The notes beneath the pieces are model-generated. The model saw nothing but the letters and a program-made list of their open reading frames with translations, made no database searches and was not told the origin of the DNA. From Rubritepida sp. (GTDB lineage: Bacteria > Pseudomonadota > Alphaproteobacteria > Acetobacterales > Acetobacteraceae), in assembly GCA_014376425.1 (NCBI GenBank), contig JACMRO010000180.1, forward strand, positions 1 through 7,818: a DNA stretch of 7,818 nt, written 5' to 3'. Shown here piece by piece: positions 1 to 5,483 of the stretch. Every line of letters begins with the position of its first letter. Within the stretch, counting starts at the first letter, position 1. The position numbers and the translations under genes are program-made.

Positions 1-52
1 ATGTGCCGGCCGCCTTCGGGTCGCACGGCGTTGGCCTGAGGTCCGCACATGA
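1..52 (+). other. Possible 3' end of an upstream gene, frame unresolved
   Basis: The window probably opens inside the last codons of a gene, since the next gene starts only a few bases later. Two readings are possible. Frame 1 ends at a TGA at 37-39 (last residues SGRTALA), and this stop overlaps the ribosome binding site of the amidohydrolase. Frame 2 ends at a TGA at 50-52 (last residues WPEVRT) and would give a 4-bp ATGA overlap with the amidohydrolase start. Frame 1 has the better G/C third positions. Too little is visible to name a product. Either case would place the amidohydrolase in an operon with an upstream gene. Confidence 0.3.
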
Positions 53-1263
53 TCATCCTCGAAAACGCCTCCATCCTCGACGGCAGCCAGGACCAGGCGC
101 TGCCCGCCATGTCGGTCATCATCGAAGGCCCCACCATCCGCGACGTGACCGACCGGCCGGTGAAGCTGCAGGGCGGCACGCCGTTGGACCTGGGCGGGCG
201 CACCCTGATGCCCGGCTTCATCGATGCCCATGTCCACCTCATCGCTTCGATGGCCAATCTCGGCGCCAATGCCCTGCTGCCGGACGCGCTGGTGGCGTTT
301 CGGGCGGCCAGGCTGATGGCCGAGATGCTGGCTCGCGGTTTCACCTCGGTGCGTGACGTGGGTGGCGCCACAAACGGGCTGCGCCTGGCCTGGCAGGAGG
401 GGCTGATGCCCGGCCCGCGCATGACGCTCAGCGGCAAGGCGCTGTCGCAGACCGGCGGGCATGCCGACTTCACCGGCCGGTCCGACCCGCGGGACGTCGT
501 GCCCGTGGGCCGGCAGCTCGGCGCGCTGGGACGGGTGGTGGATGGCGTGGACGCGGTGCGCCGCGCCTGCCGTGAGGAGATCCGCGCCGGCGCCGACTTC
601 ATCAAGATCATGGCCAATGGCGGCGTTGCCAGCCCGACCGACCCGATCGCCTTTCTGGGCTTCTGCGAGGCGGAAATCCGTGCCGCGGTCGAGGAGGCGC
701 GGATGGCGCAGACCTATGTGGCCGCGCATCTCTATACCGATGAGGCGATCGCCCGCGCCGTCGCCTGCGGGGTGCACAGCCTCGAGCATTGCAACCTCAT
801 CACCGAGGAGACCGCGCGCGCCGCCGCCGCGGCCGGCTGCATCGCGGTGCCCACGCTGATCACCTATGAAGCGCTGAATGACGAGGCGGCGGCGTTGGGC
901 ATGGGCCCCGAGAGCGTCGCCAAGATCGACGACGTCCGCCTGGCCGGCATGGAATCGCTGGAGCGCATGCATCGCGCTGGCCTGCCGATGGCCTACGGCA
1001 CCGACCTGCTGGCGGGCATGCACCGCCGCCAGTCGGAGGAATTCGCTATCCGGGGCCGGGTGTTGCCGGCTATCGAAGTGATCCGCTCCACCACCATCCA
1101 TGCCGCTCGGCTGCTGCGGCAGGAAGGCCGGATCGGCTGCGTGGCGCCCGGCGCCTGGGCCGATCTGGTGGTGGTGACGGGCGATCCCCTGGCAGACCTT
1201 TCGCTGCTGGCGCGACCGCTGGACGCGATCATGCAGGATGGGCGCTGGGTCAAGCCGCTTTGA
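49..1263 (+). CDS. Metal-dependent amidohydrolase (imidazolonepropionase/Xaa-Arg dipeptidase-like)
   Basis: A 404-residue enzyme of the amidohydrolase superfamily, a cytoplasmic hydrolase with a TIM barrel and a metal centre. The N-terminal beta-sandwich part leads into GFIDAHVHL, where H61 and H63 are the HxH metal ligands. Further expected ligands are K186 in FIKIMANGG (the bridging lysine, carbamylated in binuclear members), H227 in AAHLY, H247 in SLEHCN and D319 in YGTDL. GGHAD at 136-140 is also typical of the subgroup containing prolidase-like and Xaa-Arg/Lys dipeptidases. The C-terminus (PGAWADLVVVTGDP) closes the sandwich domain as in full-length members, so the gene looks intact and of usual length. 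The ATG at 49 has GAGG at 38-41, 7 bp upstream. The gene ends 18 bp from the convergent receiver gene. The substrate cannot be read from sequence. Dipeptides or amidated/cyclic amide compounds are the likely classes. Confidence 0.92.
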   Translation: MIILENASILDGSQDQALPAMSVIIEGPTIRDVTDRPVKLQGGTPLDLGGRTLMPGFIDAHVHLIASMANLGANALLPDALVAFRAARLMAEMLARGFTSVRDVGGATNGLRLAWQEGLMPGPRMTLSGKALSQTGGHADFTGRSDPRDVVPVGRQLGALGRVVDGVDAVRRACREEIRAGADFIKIMANGGVASPTDPIAFLGFCEAEIRAAVEEARMAQTYVAAHLYTDEAIARAVACGVHSLEHCNLITEETARAAAAAGCIAVPTLITYEALNDEAAALGMGPESVAKIDDVRLAGMESLERMHRAGLPMAYGTDLLAGMHRRQSEEFAIRGRVLPAIEVIRSTTIHAARLLRQEGRIGCVAPGAWADLVVVTGDPLADLSLLARPLDAIMQDGRWVKPL

Positions 1264-1284
1264 GAGGCTGCGGCGAACCGCTCA
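1261..1284. terminator. Weak hairpin in the convergent gap
   Basis: The two stop codons are only 18 bp apart. Between them GCGG (1270-1273) and CCGC (1278-1281) can pair around a CGAA loop. The flanking TGA and TCA stop codons can extend the stem across a bulge. There is no T-run. It may assist termination of the facing genes, but the stem is short and could be chance in such GC-rich DNA. Confidence 0.2.
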
Positions 1285-1788
1285 GGCATCGAACTGCGAC
1301 AGGCGCAGCGCACCGGGCAGGGCGCGGCGCGCGGCGCAGCGGCCAATGGCGCGGCCCACGCTGACCGCGATGTCGCGTAGTTTCAGCGGCTCCTGCAGCA
1401 GCCCCAACTCGGCCACCAGGGCTGGCGAACGCGGGTCGGCGCTGCGGCTGCCGGCGATCAGCACGAGTTCGATGGCCGGCTTCTCAAGCCCCAGCACCCG
1501 GGCCGCCAGGGTCAGACCCTCGCCCTCCAGCAAGGTCACATCGGCCATGACCACGCCGATCTCGGGGTGATCCTGCAGTAGCTGCAGCGCGGCGGTGGGG
1601 TCCGCCGCGACATGCACCGTGATCTCCCGCCGCCGTAGCAGCGAGGCCACTTCGTCGAGGATGTCGACCGTGCTGTCCACCAGCAGCACCGAGAGGTCGC
1701 GGCGGAGGATGGGATGGCGCTGCACCCGGCGCGTCGCCAGCGGTCGCATCTGGTGTCCATAGGCCATCTTCTTCGGTGCAATATTCAC
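1282..1788 (-). CDS. Single-domain response regulator receiver protein, degenerate active site
   Basis: A 168-residue protein. A basic N-terminal tail (about 1-31) is followed by one receiver domain (about 32-148) and a short tail, with no output domain. Aligned by eye to CheY, the phospho-acceptor aspartate is kept as D83 (MADVTLLEGEG). The acidic pair is reduced to D38-S39 (LLVDST instead of VDD). The switch Thr/Ser position is Ala112 (LIAGS), and the conserved lysine of the KP motif is Glu133 (LLQEPLKL). It is therefore receiver-like but unlikely to be phosphorylated and switched in the standard way. It could act as a constitutive or protein-binding pseudo-receiver. The GTG start at 1788 has GGGAG about 8 bases upstream. 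ATG codons at residues 8 and 14 are alternatives. The gene diverges from the OmpR-type regulator at 2032 and converges on the amidohydrolase. Confidence 0.82.
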   Translation of the reverse strand: MNIAPKKMAYGHQMRPLATRRVQRHPILRRDLSVLLVDSTVDILDEVASLLRRREITVHVAADPTAALQLLQDHPEIGVVMADVTLLEGEGLTLAARVLGLEKPAIELVLIAGSRSADPRSPALVAELGLLQEPLKLRDIAVSVGRAIGRCAARRALPGALRLSQFDA

Positions 1789-1801
1789 GCAAGCAGCTCC
1801 C

Positions 1802-1826
1802 GTTCTTAAGACATCACATCAAGAAC
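1802..1826. repeat. Inverted repeat GTTCTT-N13-AAGAAC
   Basis: GTTCTT at 1802-1807 is mirrored by AAGAAC at 1821-1826. It lies 13 bases upstream of the GTG start of the degenerate receiver gene and just outside its ribosome binding site. It could be an operator half-site pair or a weak leader hairpin. Six-base arms are within reach of chance. Confidence 0.3.
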
Positions 1827-1911
1827 AGGGGTGCCGGCTGTGACATAAACTCAACACGCCCCGTCGTGCCGAAGAGATGACCCATTTTCTGTTTGGCGTG
1901 GTGCCGTGTTT

Positions 1912-1947
1912 TGTTGTTAGTCAACGACACAACACCTCAAGTGTCGT
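1912..1947. promoter_or_regulatory. Nested inverted repeats, candidate operator
   Basis: Two dyads overlap. The first, at 1912-1929, has the form TGT-n-GTT-nnnn-AAC-n-ACA, with 6 of 9 base pairs matching. The second has ACGACAC (1924-1930) and its exact complement GTGTCGT (1941-1947) around a 10-bp spacer. Inside it, 1932-1944 (ACACCTCAAGTGT) is a near-palindrome as well. The cluster sits about 85-120 bp upstream of the + regulator ATG and about 125-160 bp upstream of the - receiver start, a suitable place for a regulator acting on both genes. The binding protein is unknown. The neighbouring OmpR-type regulator itself is one candidate. Confidence 0.45.
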
Positions 1948-1965
1948 GCGAAGCAGGATTTTGTA

Positions 1966-1979
1966 TGGTCGGGGGACCA
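1966..1979 (+). other. Small hairpin TGGTC-GGGG-GACCA
   Basis: A perfect 5-bp stem with a 4-base G loop lies about 52 bp before the ATG of the OmpR-type regulator. It may fall in the leader transcript. The function is unknown, and it could be chance. Confidence 0.2.
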
Positions 1980-2013
1980 GAAGAAAACCTGCTAACTTGA
2001 AGTGAGATATTAA

Positions 2014-2030
2014 CCTCTGGGGGATAGAGG
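2014..2030 (+). promoter_or_regulatory. Hairpin over the ribosome binding site of the OmpR-type regulator
   Basis: CCTCT (2014-2018) can pair with AGAGG (2026-2030), leaving a GGGGGAT loop, directly against the ATG at 2032. The G-rich loop (GGGGG, 2019-2023) is the best-placed Shine-Dalgarno sequence, 8 bases from the start. The AGAGGG touching the ATG is too close to serve. The stem may therefore present or mask the binding site. This is inferred from pairing only. Confidence 0.3.
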
Positions 2031-2031
2031 G

Positions 2032-2856
2032 ATGGTTTCTTTCAATGTGGCTGCCGCGGTTGCGGAGCCCATGGTGTCGCTGCCGATGGTCGCGAACGAC
2101 GTAGCGATGGGGCCTGTGGTGCTGATCGCCGATGACGAGGTCGAGCTGACGGACGAGATTTGCGACTATCTCAGCCGCTACGGCATCCAGCCGGTGCCGG
2201 TGCATAACTTTGCCGATGCGATGAAGGTGCTGACCACGCGCCACGTCGACGCCATCGTACTGGACCAGCGTTTCGGCCCGGTCGACACGCTGCCGCTGCT
2301 GCCGACGCTGCGTGCGGTGACTTCGGCGCCCATCCTGATGCACACCGGCAACCGCGAGGAGACCGACCGCGTGCTGGGGCTCGAACTGGGGGCCGATGAC
2401 TTTCTGCTCAAGCCGGTATCGGGGCGTGAGTTGGTGGCGCGGCTGCGTGCCCGGCTGCGGCACCTGGTGCCCCGGCCGCCGGTCGCTGCCAATGGCCCGC
2501 AGCCCGCGCCGGTGCAGCTGGCGCTGCCGATTGCATCAGTGGCGCCCGCGCCTGTGGATGCCGGCTGGCGCGTCGTGCCGACCGAACGCCGGGTCTACCG
2601 CCCGGATGGCACGCCGCTGCGCCTGACCACGGCCGAATTCGACACGCTTTCGGCGCTCGCCGCCAAACCGGGCGACGTCCGCTCGCGCGAGGAGCTGACC
2701 AGGTTGGTGTTCCGCCGCACCTGGCGCTCGGGCGACCGGGCGGTGGACAATGCGGTGCTGCATCTGCGGCAGAAGCTGTCCCACGATCTGGGCGATGGCT
2801 GCATCGTGACGGTTCGTCAGATGGGTTACGTCTTTACCGGCTTCCCGAAGGGCTGA
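2032..2856 (+). CDS. OmpR/PhoB-family response regulator (receiver plus winged helix)
   Basis: A 274-residue DNA-binding response regulator. The receiver spans about 28-145 with a full active site: acidic pair D34-D35 (LIADDE), phospho-acceptor D78 (IVLDQR), switch T105 (MHTG) and K127-P128 (LLKPV). A Pro/Ala-rich linker (about 147-177) joins it to a winged-helix domain (about 180-271). That domain contains LTTAEFDTLSAL, the recognition-helix region RAVDNAVLHLRQKL and the closing VRQMGYVFTG. It should bind tandem DNA sites as a phosphorylated dimer. The N-terminus has about 26 residues before the receiver. The ATG at 2032 is chosen for its G-rich ribosome site, but in-frame ATGs at 2071, 2086 and 2107 are possible. 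It is divergent from the degenerate receiver and convergent with the sensor kinase, which may be its partner, although that is not shown. Confidence 0.93.
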   Translation: MVSFNVAAAVAEPMVSLPMVANDVAMGPVVLIADDEVELTDEICDYLSRYGIQPVPVHNFADAMKVLTTRHVDAIVLDQRFGPVDTLPLLPTLRAVTSAPILMHTGNREETDRVLGLELGADDFLLKPVSGRELVARLRARLRHLVPRPPVAANGPQPAPVQLALPIASVAPAPVDAGWRVVPTERRVYRPDGTPLRLTTAEFDTLSALAAKPGDVRSREELTRLVFRRTWRSGDRAVDNAVLHLRQKLSHDLGDGCIVTVRQMGYVFTGFPKG

Positions 2857-2902
2857 GCCGACACACATCCCTGCTTCAACCAGGTTCGCCCCCCCGGCGC
2901 GC

Positions 2903-2944
2903 CTGACCCTGCCGGCGCCCTTGCAAGGGCGCCGGCAGGGTCAG
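2903..2944. terminator. Perfect 42-bp palindrome, probable bidirectional terminator
   Basis: Bases 2903-2923 are the exact reverse complement of 2924-2944: 21 matching pairs with no spacer, very GC-rich apart from the central TTGCAA. It lies between the converging regulator (stop at 2856) and kinase (stop at 2951-2953), just 6 bp beyond the kinase stop. As RNA it forms a strong hairpin in both directions. No clear T-run follows on either strand, so it would be a hairpin terminator without U-tract, or an RNA-stabilising 3' end. Confidence 0.75.
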
Positions 2945-2950
2945 CCAGTT

Positions 2951-5308
2951 TCAGCGTACGCCCTGTACCAGCGGCGCCACCTCGCCCCGCTCCGGCTGGG
3001 GCGGGCGGGCGCGCTGGAAGGTCAGCACCGCCTCGGCGCCCTGGCCGCTACTCAGATTGGTCAGGCCGATATTGCCACCGAAGCGCAGCATGATGGAGCG
3101 GCATAGCGGCAGCCCCAGCCCGGTGCCCTTGCTGGCCGACTTGGTGGTGAAGAACGGGTCGAACACCCGCTCCAGTGCCTCAGGCGGGATGCCGCCGCCG
3201 GTGTCGGCGACCACCAGCCGCACCTCATGCGTCTCCACCCCCGGCTCGCCCTGAATGGTCAGCCGCCGCAGCCCTTCGCCGCGTGACACCATGGCGTCGC
3301 GCGCATTCAGGCACAGATTGACGATCAACTGTTCGACCAGCACCGGCTGGCCGCGCACCGCCGGCAGGTCAGGCGCCATGCGGATATCGAACTCGATGCG
3401 GGCTTCGGACAGGGCGCTTCCCACCAGGCTCAGCGCGCCGCGCACCGCGGCCGGCAGCGACACCGGCTCCAGCACCGCAGCCTCCAGCCGGGCGAAGCTG
3501 CGAAGCTGCGCGGCGATGGCCTTGGCGCGTTCGGCCTGGGCCGAGATGCGGCGCAGCCGGGCCAGCGCCTCGGGAATGCCGGCCTCGCCTTCCTCCAGCG
3601 CTTCCAGCGCGTTCTCGGCGGCCAGCGACATTACGGCCAGGGGCTGGTTCAACTCATGCGCCAGCCCGGCCGCCATGGCGCCGCGGGCGGCGACGCGGCT
3701 GGCGCTGTCGGCCTGCGCCGCCAGCTCGCGCTCGCGCGTCACATCAGCCAGGCATCCGAGCACGTCGCAATGGGTGGGGTGGCGGCCGACGACCTTCGCG
3801 GTTTCGCGCAGCCACATCCAGCTGCCATCGGGTCGGCGCAGGCGGTACTCGACCTGGCCCTCTTCCACCGGCTTCTCGGTCGGGCCGGGCGTCTCGGCCA
3901 GGCGTTCGAGCAGGGGCGCGCCGGGGGGGTAGCTGCCCCAGTCGATGCTGCGCTGCCATTTCTGCACATCCTGGAAGGCCGTGGCCTCCCAGCCCGTCAA
4001 CTGAAGCAGGGTCGAGTTTACGGCGGTGATGCGGATCTGCCGGTCCAGCCCCGGCGCGGCAGGGATGATGCGGGCGGCATAGGCCACGGTTGGCATCGCT
4101 TCGATGAAGCTGCTGGACATGCTGACCGGTCCGGCGGGCGACTGGGTCGGAGCCAAAGCCGGAGCCGCAGCCGGAGCCGGAGCCGGAGCGGGCATGGGCG
4201 GCGGCGCTTCGACGCGTGGCTCCGGCGGAGCCGACTGCAATGGGCGGACGAAGCTGGGTGCCGTCAGGGCCAAGGGTATGGCTGCAGCCGGCGGTGGCGG
4301 CGGCGCCGGTTCTGCCTCCTCGAATTCGATCTCCGGTTCCTCGGCATCGCGCATGACGCGTCCGAACAGCCAAAGCAGGGCACCCGCCACCAGGCAGCTG
4401 ATGGCGCCCGCCAGTCCGAAAACCACCAATGCGATGCGGCTGCCGGTCAGGCCGGCTGGCACACCCTCGACGCTGGCCAGCACAATCAGGTCATAACCGG
4501 GAACCAGCGCGCTGGCTTGCGCCACGGGCGTTCGGGCATCGGGGTCGCGTCGGATCAGGCTTCGCTCGCCACCACCACCGGGCGTGAGGTCAGGGACCAG
4601 GGCCGTATCCAGCCGTGGCAGCACGCTGCTCGCCACCCCGTTGCGGCCACGGGCGATCAGCGTGCCGTCGCTGTGGAACAGCAGCAGCTGCGGGTCGGCC
4701 GGCAAGGCGGTGGCAGGCAACGCCTGGCCCAGCCGCTGCGCGTCCAGCAACACCAGCAGAACGCCGCCGAAGCCGCCACTGGCAACCTGCAGGGGCGCCG
4801 ACAGGATGACCCCAGCGCCGCCACCCGGGGCCGGGCTGGAAGCGCGCGAAAGGATGGGGGCCATCCGGCCGTAGCGATGCGACAGGAAGAACTCCGCATT
4901 GCCCAGCCAGGGCTGCACTCCAGGGCTGCCGGGCGGTGATTGCCAGATTACCGAGCCTTGCGCGTCGGTCACCGCCAGCGCCCGTAGACCGTCCTGTCCG
5001 CGCCGGGCCAGGCCTTGCAGCGTCTGCTCGATGGCTTCCGCCTCGCGCCGGTCATTTCTCGCCAGCGCGCTGGCGCGTGACTGCATCATGGCCAGCGCAC
5101 GGTCGGCCGGCTCCAGGCTGCGGGGCACGCCGTCGCGCGCCGCGCGGGCAGCAGCCAGAGCGCGGCCTTGCAGCACGGCTTCCCGCTCCGTCCGTTCGCC
5201 GGCGATAATGTCGAAGGCGCTCGACCACACGAAGATAAGCGCCGCGGCGCCCGCCATGCTGCCGAGCAGCAGCAACAGCCGGCTGCCCAGATGGCTGGCA
5301 CCATGCAT
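2951..5308 (-). CDS. Membrane sensor histidine kinase (Cache-like sensor, PAS, HisKA, HATPase)
   Basis: A 785-residue inner-membrane kinase. TM1 (about 8-28) and TM2 (about 290-315) enclose a periplasmic part of about 260 residues resembling a double Cache sensor, so a small-molecule ligand is likely. A Pro/Ala/Glu-rich linker follows (about 322-395), then a PAS domain (about 403-525, with EYRLRRPDGSWMWLRE). The HisKA domain has phospho-acceptor H551 in HELNQPL. The HATPase has N668 (LNARDAM), D702 in DTGGGI, FDPFF at 716-720 and GTGLGL at 728-733, all intact. This is the DctB/FixL/NtrB-like kinase class. The ATG at 5308 is chosen for a perfect AGGAGG 10 bases upstream and because TM1 starts at once. 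The frame stays open upstream to 5731, but that part lacks protein character and lies antisense to the thiolase gene. The kinase converges on the OmpR-type regulator. Confidence 0.93.
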   Translation of the reverse strand: MHGASHLGSRLLLLLGSMAGAAALIFVWSSAFDIIAGERTEREAVLQGRALAAARAARDGVPRSLEPADRALAMMQSRASALARNDRREAEAIEQTLQGLARRGQDGLRALAVTDAQGSVIWQSPPGSPGVQPWLGNAEFFLSHRYGRMAPILSRASSPAPGGGAGVILSAPLQVASGGFGGVLLVLLDAQRLGQALPATALPADPQLLLFHSDGTLIARGRNGVASSVLPRLDTALVPDLTPGGGGERSLIRRDPDARTPVAQASALVPGYDLIVLASVEGVPAGLTGSRIALVVFGLAGAISCLVAGALLWLFGRVMRDAEEPEIEFEEAEPAPPPPPAAAIPLALTAPSFVRPLQSAPPEPRVEAPPPMPAPAPAPAAAPALAPTQSPAGPVSMSSSFIEAMPTVAYAARIIPAAPGLDRQIRITAVNSTLLQLTGWEATAFQDVQKWQRSIDWGSYPPGAPLLERLAETPGPTEKPVEEGQVEYRLRRPDGSWMWLRETAKVVGRHPTHCDVLGCLADVTRERELAAQADSASRVAARGAMAAGLAHELNQPLAVMSLAAENALEALEEGEAGIPEALARLRRISAQAERAKAIAAQLRSFARLEAAVLEPVSLPAAVRGALSLVGSALSEARIEFDIRMAPDLPAVRGQPVLVEQLIVNLCLNARDAMVSRGEGLRRLTIQGEPGVETHEVRLVVADTGGGIPPEALERVFDPFFTTKSASKGTGLGLPLCRSIMLRFGGNIGLTNLSSGQGAEAVLTFQRARPPQPERGEVAPLVQGVR
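4149..4190. repeat. GGAGCC hexanucleotide tract, seven imperfect copies
   Basis: Units in register are GGAGCC, AAAGCC, GGAGCC, GCAGCC, GGAGCC, GGAGCC and GGAGCG. On the minus strand the tract encodes the alternating Pro-Ala stretch of the kinase linker (about residues 373-387). A change of copy number would keep the reading frame and alter only the linker length. Confidence 0.8.
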
Positions 5309-5483
5309 TCGCCCGGGCCCTCCTGGCCTGCCGCCGCCTCGCCGCCACGCCTTTGGGTTGCCCAAGGCCGCTCTCCAACTTACCGAATCGCCAGTGTTAA
5401 CCTGAGGCAAGAACTGCTGATTCGCTACCGACGGCGCCGGTATGTAAATGAGCAGACTTGTTTCATCCCGGGAGTGCAGCAGC
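5309..5483. promoter_or_regulatory. Divergent intergenic region, kinase and thiolase-bphO-bphP operon
   Basis: These 175 bp should hold promoters for the kinase (-) and the photoreceptor operon (+). Small dyads are visible: TTGGG-TTG-CCCAA at 5353-5365, and TACCG/CGGTA at 5426-5430 and 5438-5442 around a GC-rich spacer. TATGTA at 5441 could be a -10 on the + strand, but no good -35 precedes it. On the - strand TTGCCT near 5409 is a loose -35. No promoter can be placed with confidence, and no extra gene is apparent. Confidence 0.5.

Larger units (their letters stand above)
1789..2031. promoter_or_regulatory. Divergent intergenic regulatory region
   Basis: These 243 bp separate the divergent receiver (-) and OmpR-type regulator (+) genes. 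They are clearly richer in A/T than the surrounding coding DNA, as expected for promoters. Several inverted repeats lie here and are listed separately. I found no -35/-10 pair close enough to consensus to place a start site. TTGTAT at 1961 and TATTAA at 2008 on the + strand, and TTGAGT near 1852 on the - strand, are only loose resemblances. No small gene or RNA is evident. Confidence 0.6.

Noticed and set aside
3..356. 117-codon open frame starting at base 3
   Set aside because: Beyond base 49 it overlaps the amidohydrolase in another frame and becomes His/Arg/Pro-rich, a typical shadow.
1864..1953. Similar strings TCGTGCCGAAG (1864-1874) and TCGTGCGAAG (1944-1953) as a direct repeat
   Set aside because: Short and separated by 80 bp, with one base inserted. 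Likely chance.
1921..2463. 180-codon open frame on the - strand across the divergent region
   Set aside because: It is antisense to the OmpR-type receiver domain. Its His/Arg/Gln-rich translation has no domain character.
3656..4939. 427-codon open frame on the + strand opposite the kinase
   Set aside because: It lies wholly antisense to a kinase with all expected motifs. The translation is low-complexity (Arg/Gly/Gln-rich) with no recognisable domain, as expected for a GC-rich shadow frame.
5353..5365. TTGGG-TTG-CCCAA hairpin as an operator
   Set aside because: The arms are too short in GC-rich DNA, and there is no second copy or fixed relation to a promoter. It is mentioned only within the intergenic entry.
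5448..5483. Upstream ATG for the thiolase
   Set aside because: No suitable ribosome site precedes it, and the extra 12 residues are unlike a thiolase N-terminus. ATG 5484 has GGGAG at good spacing.
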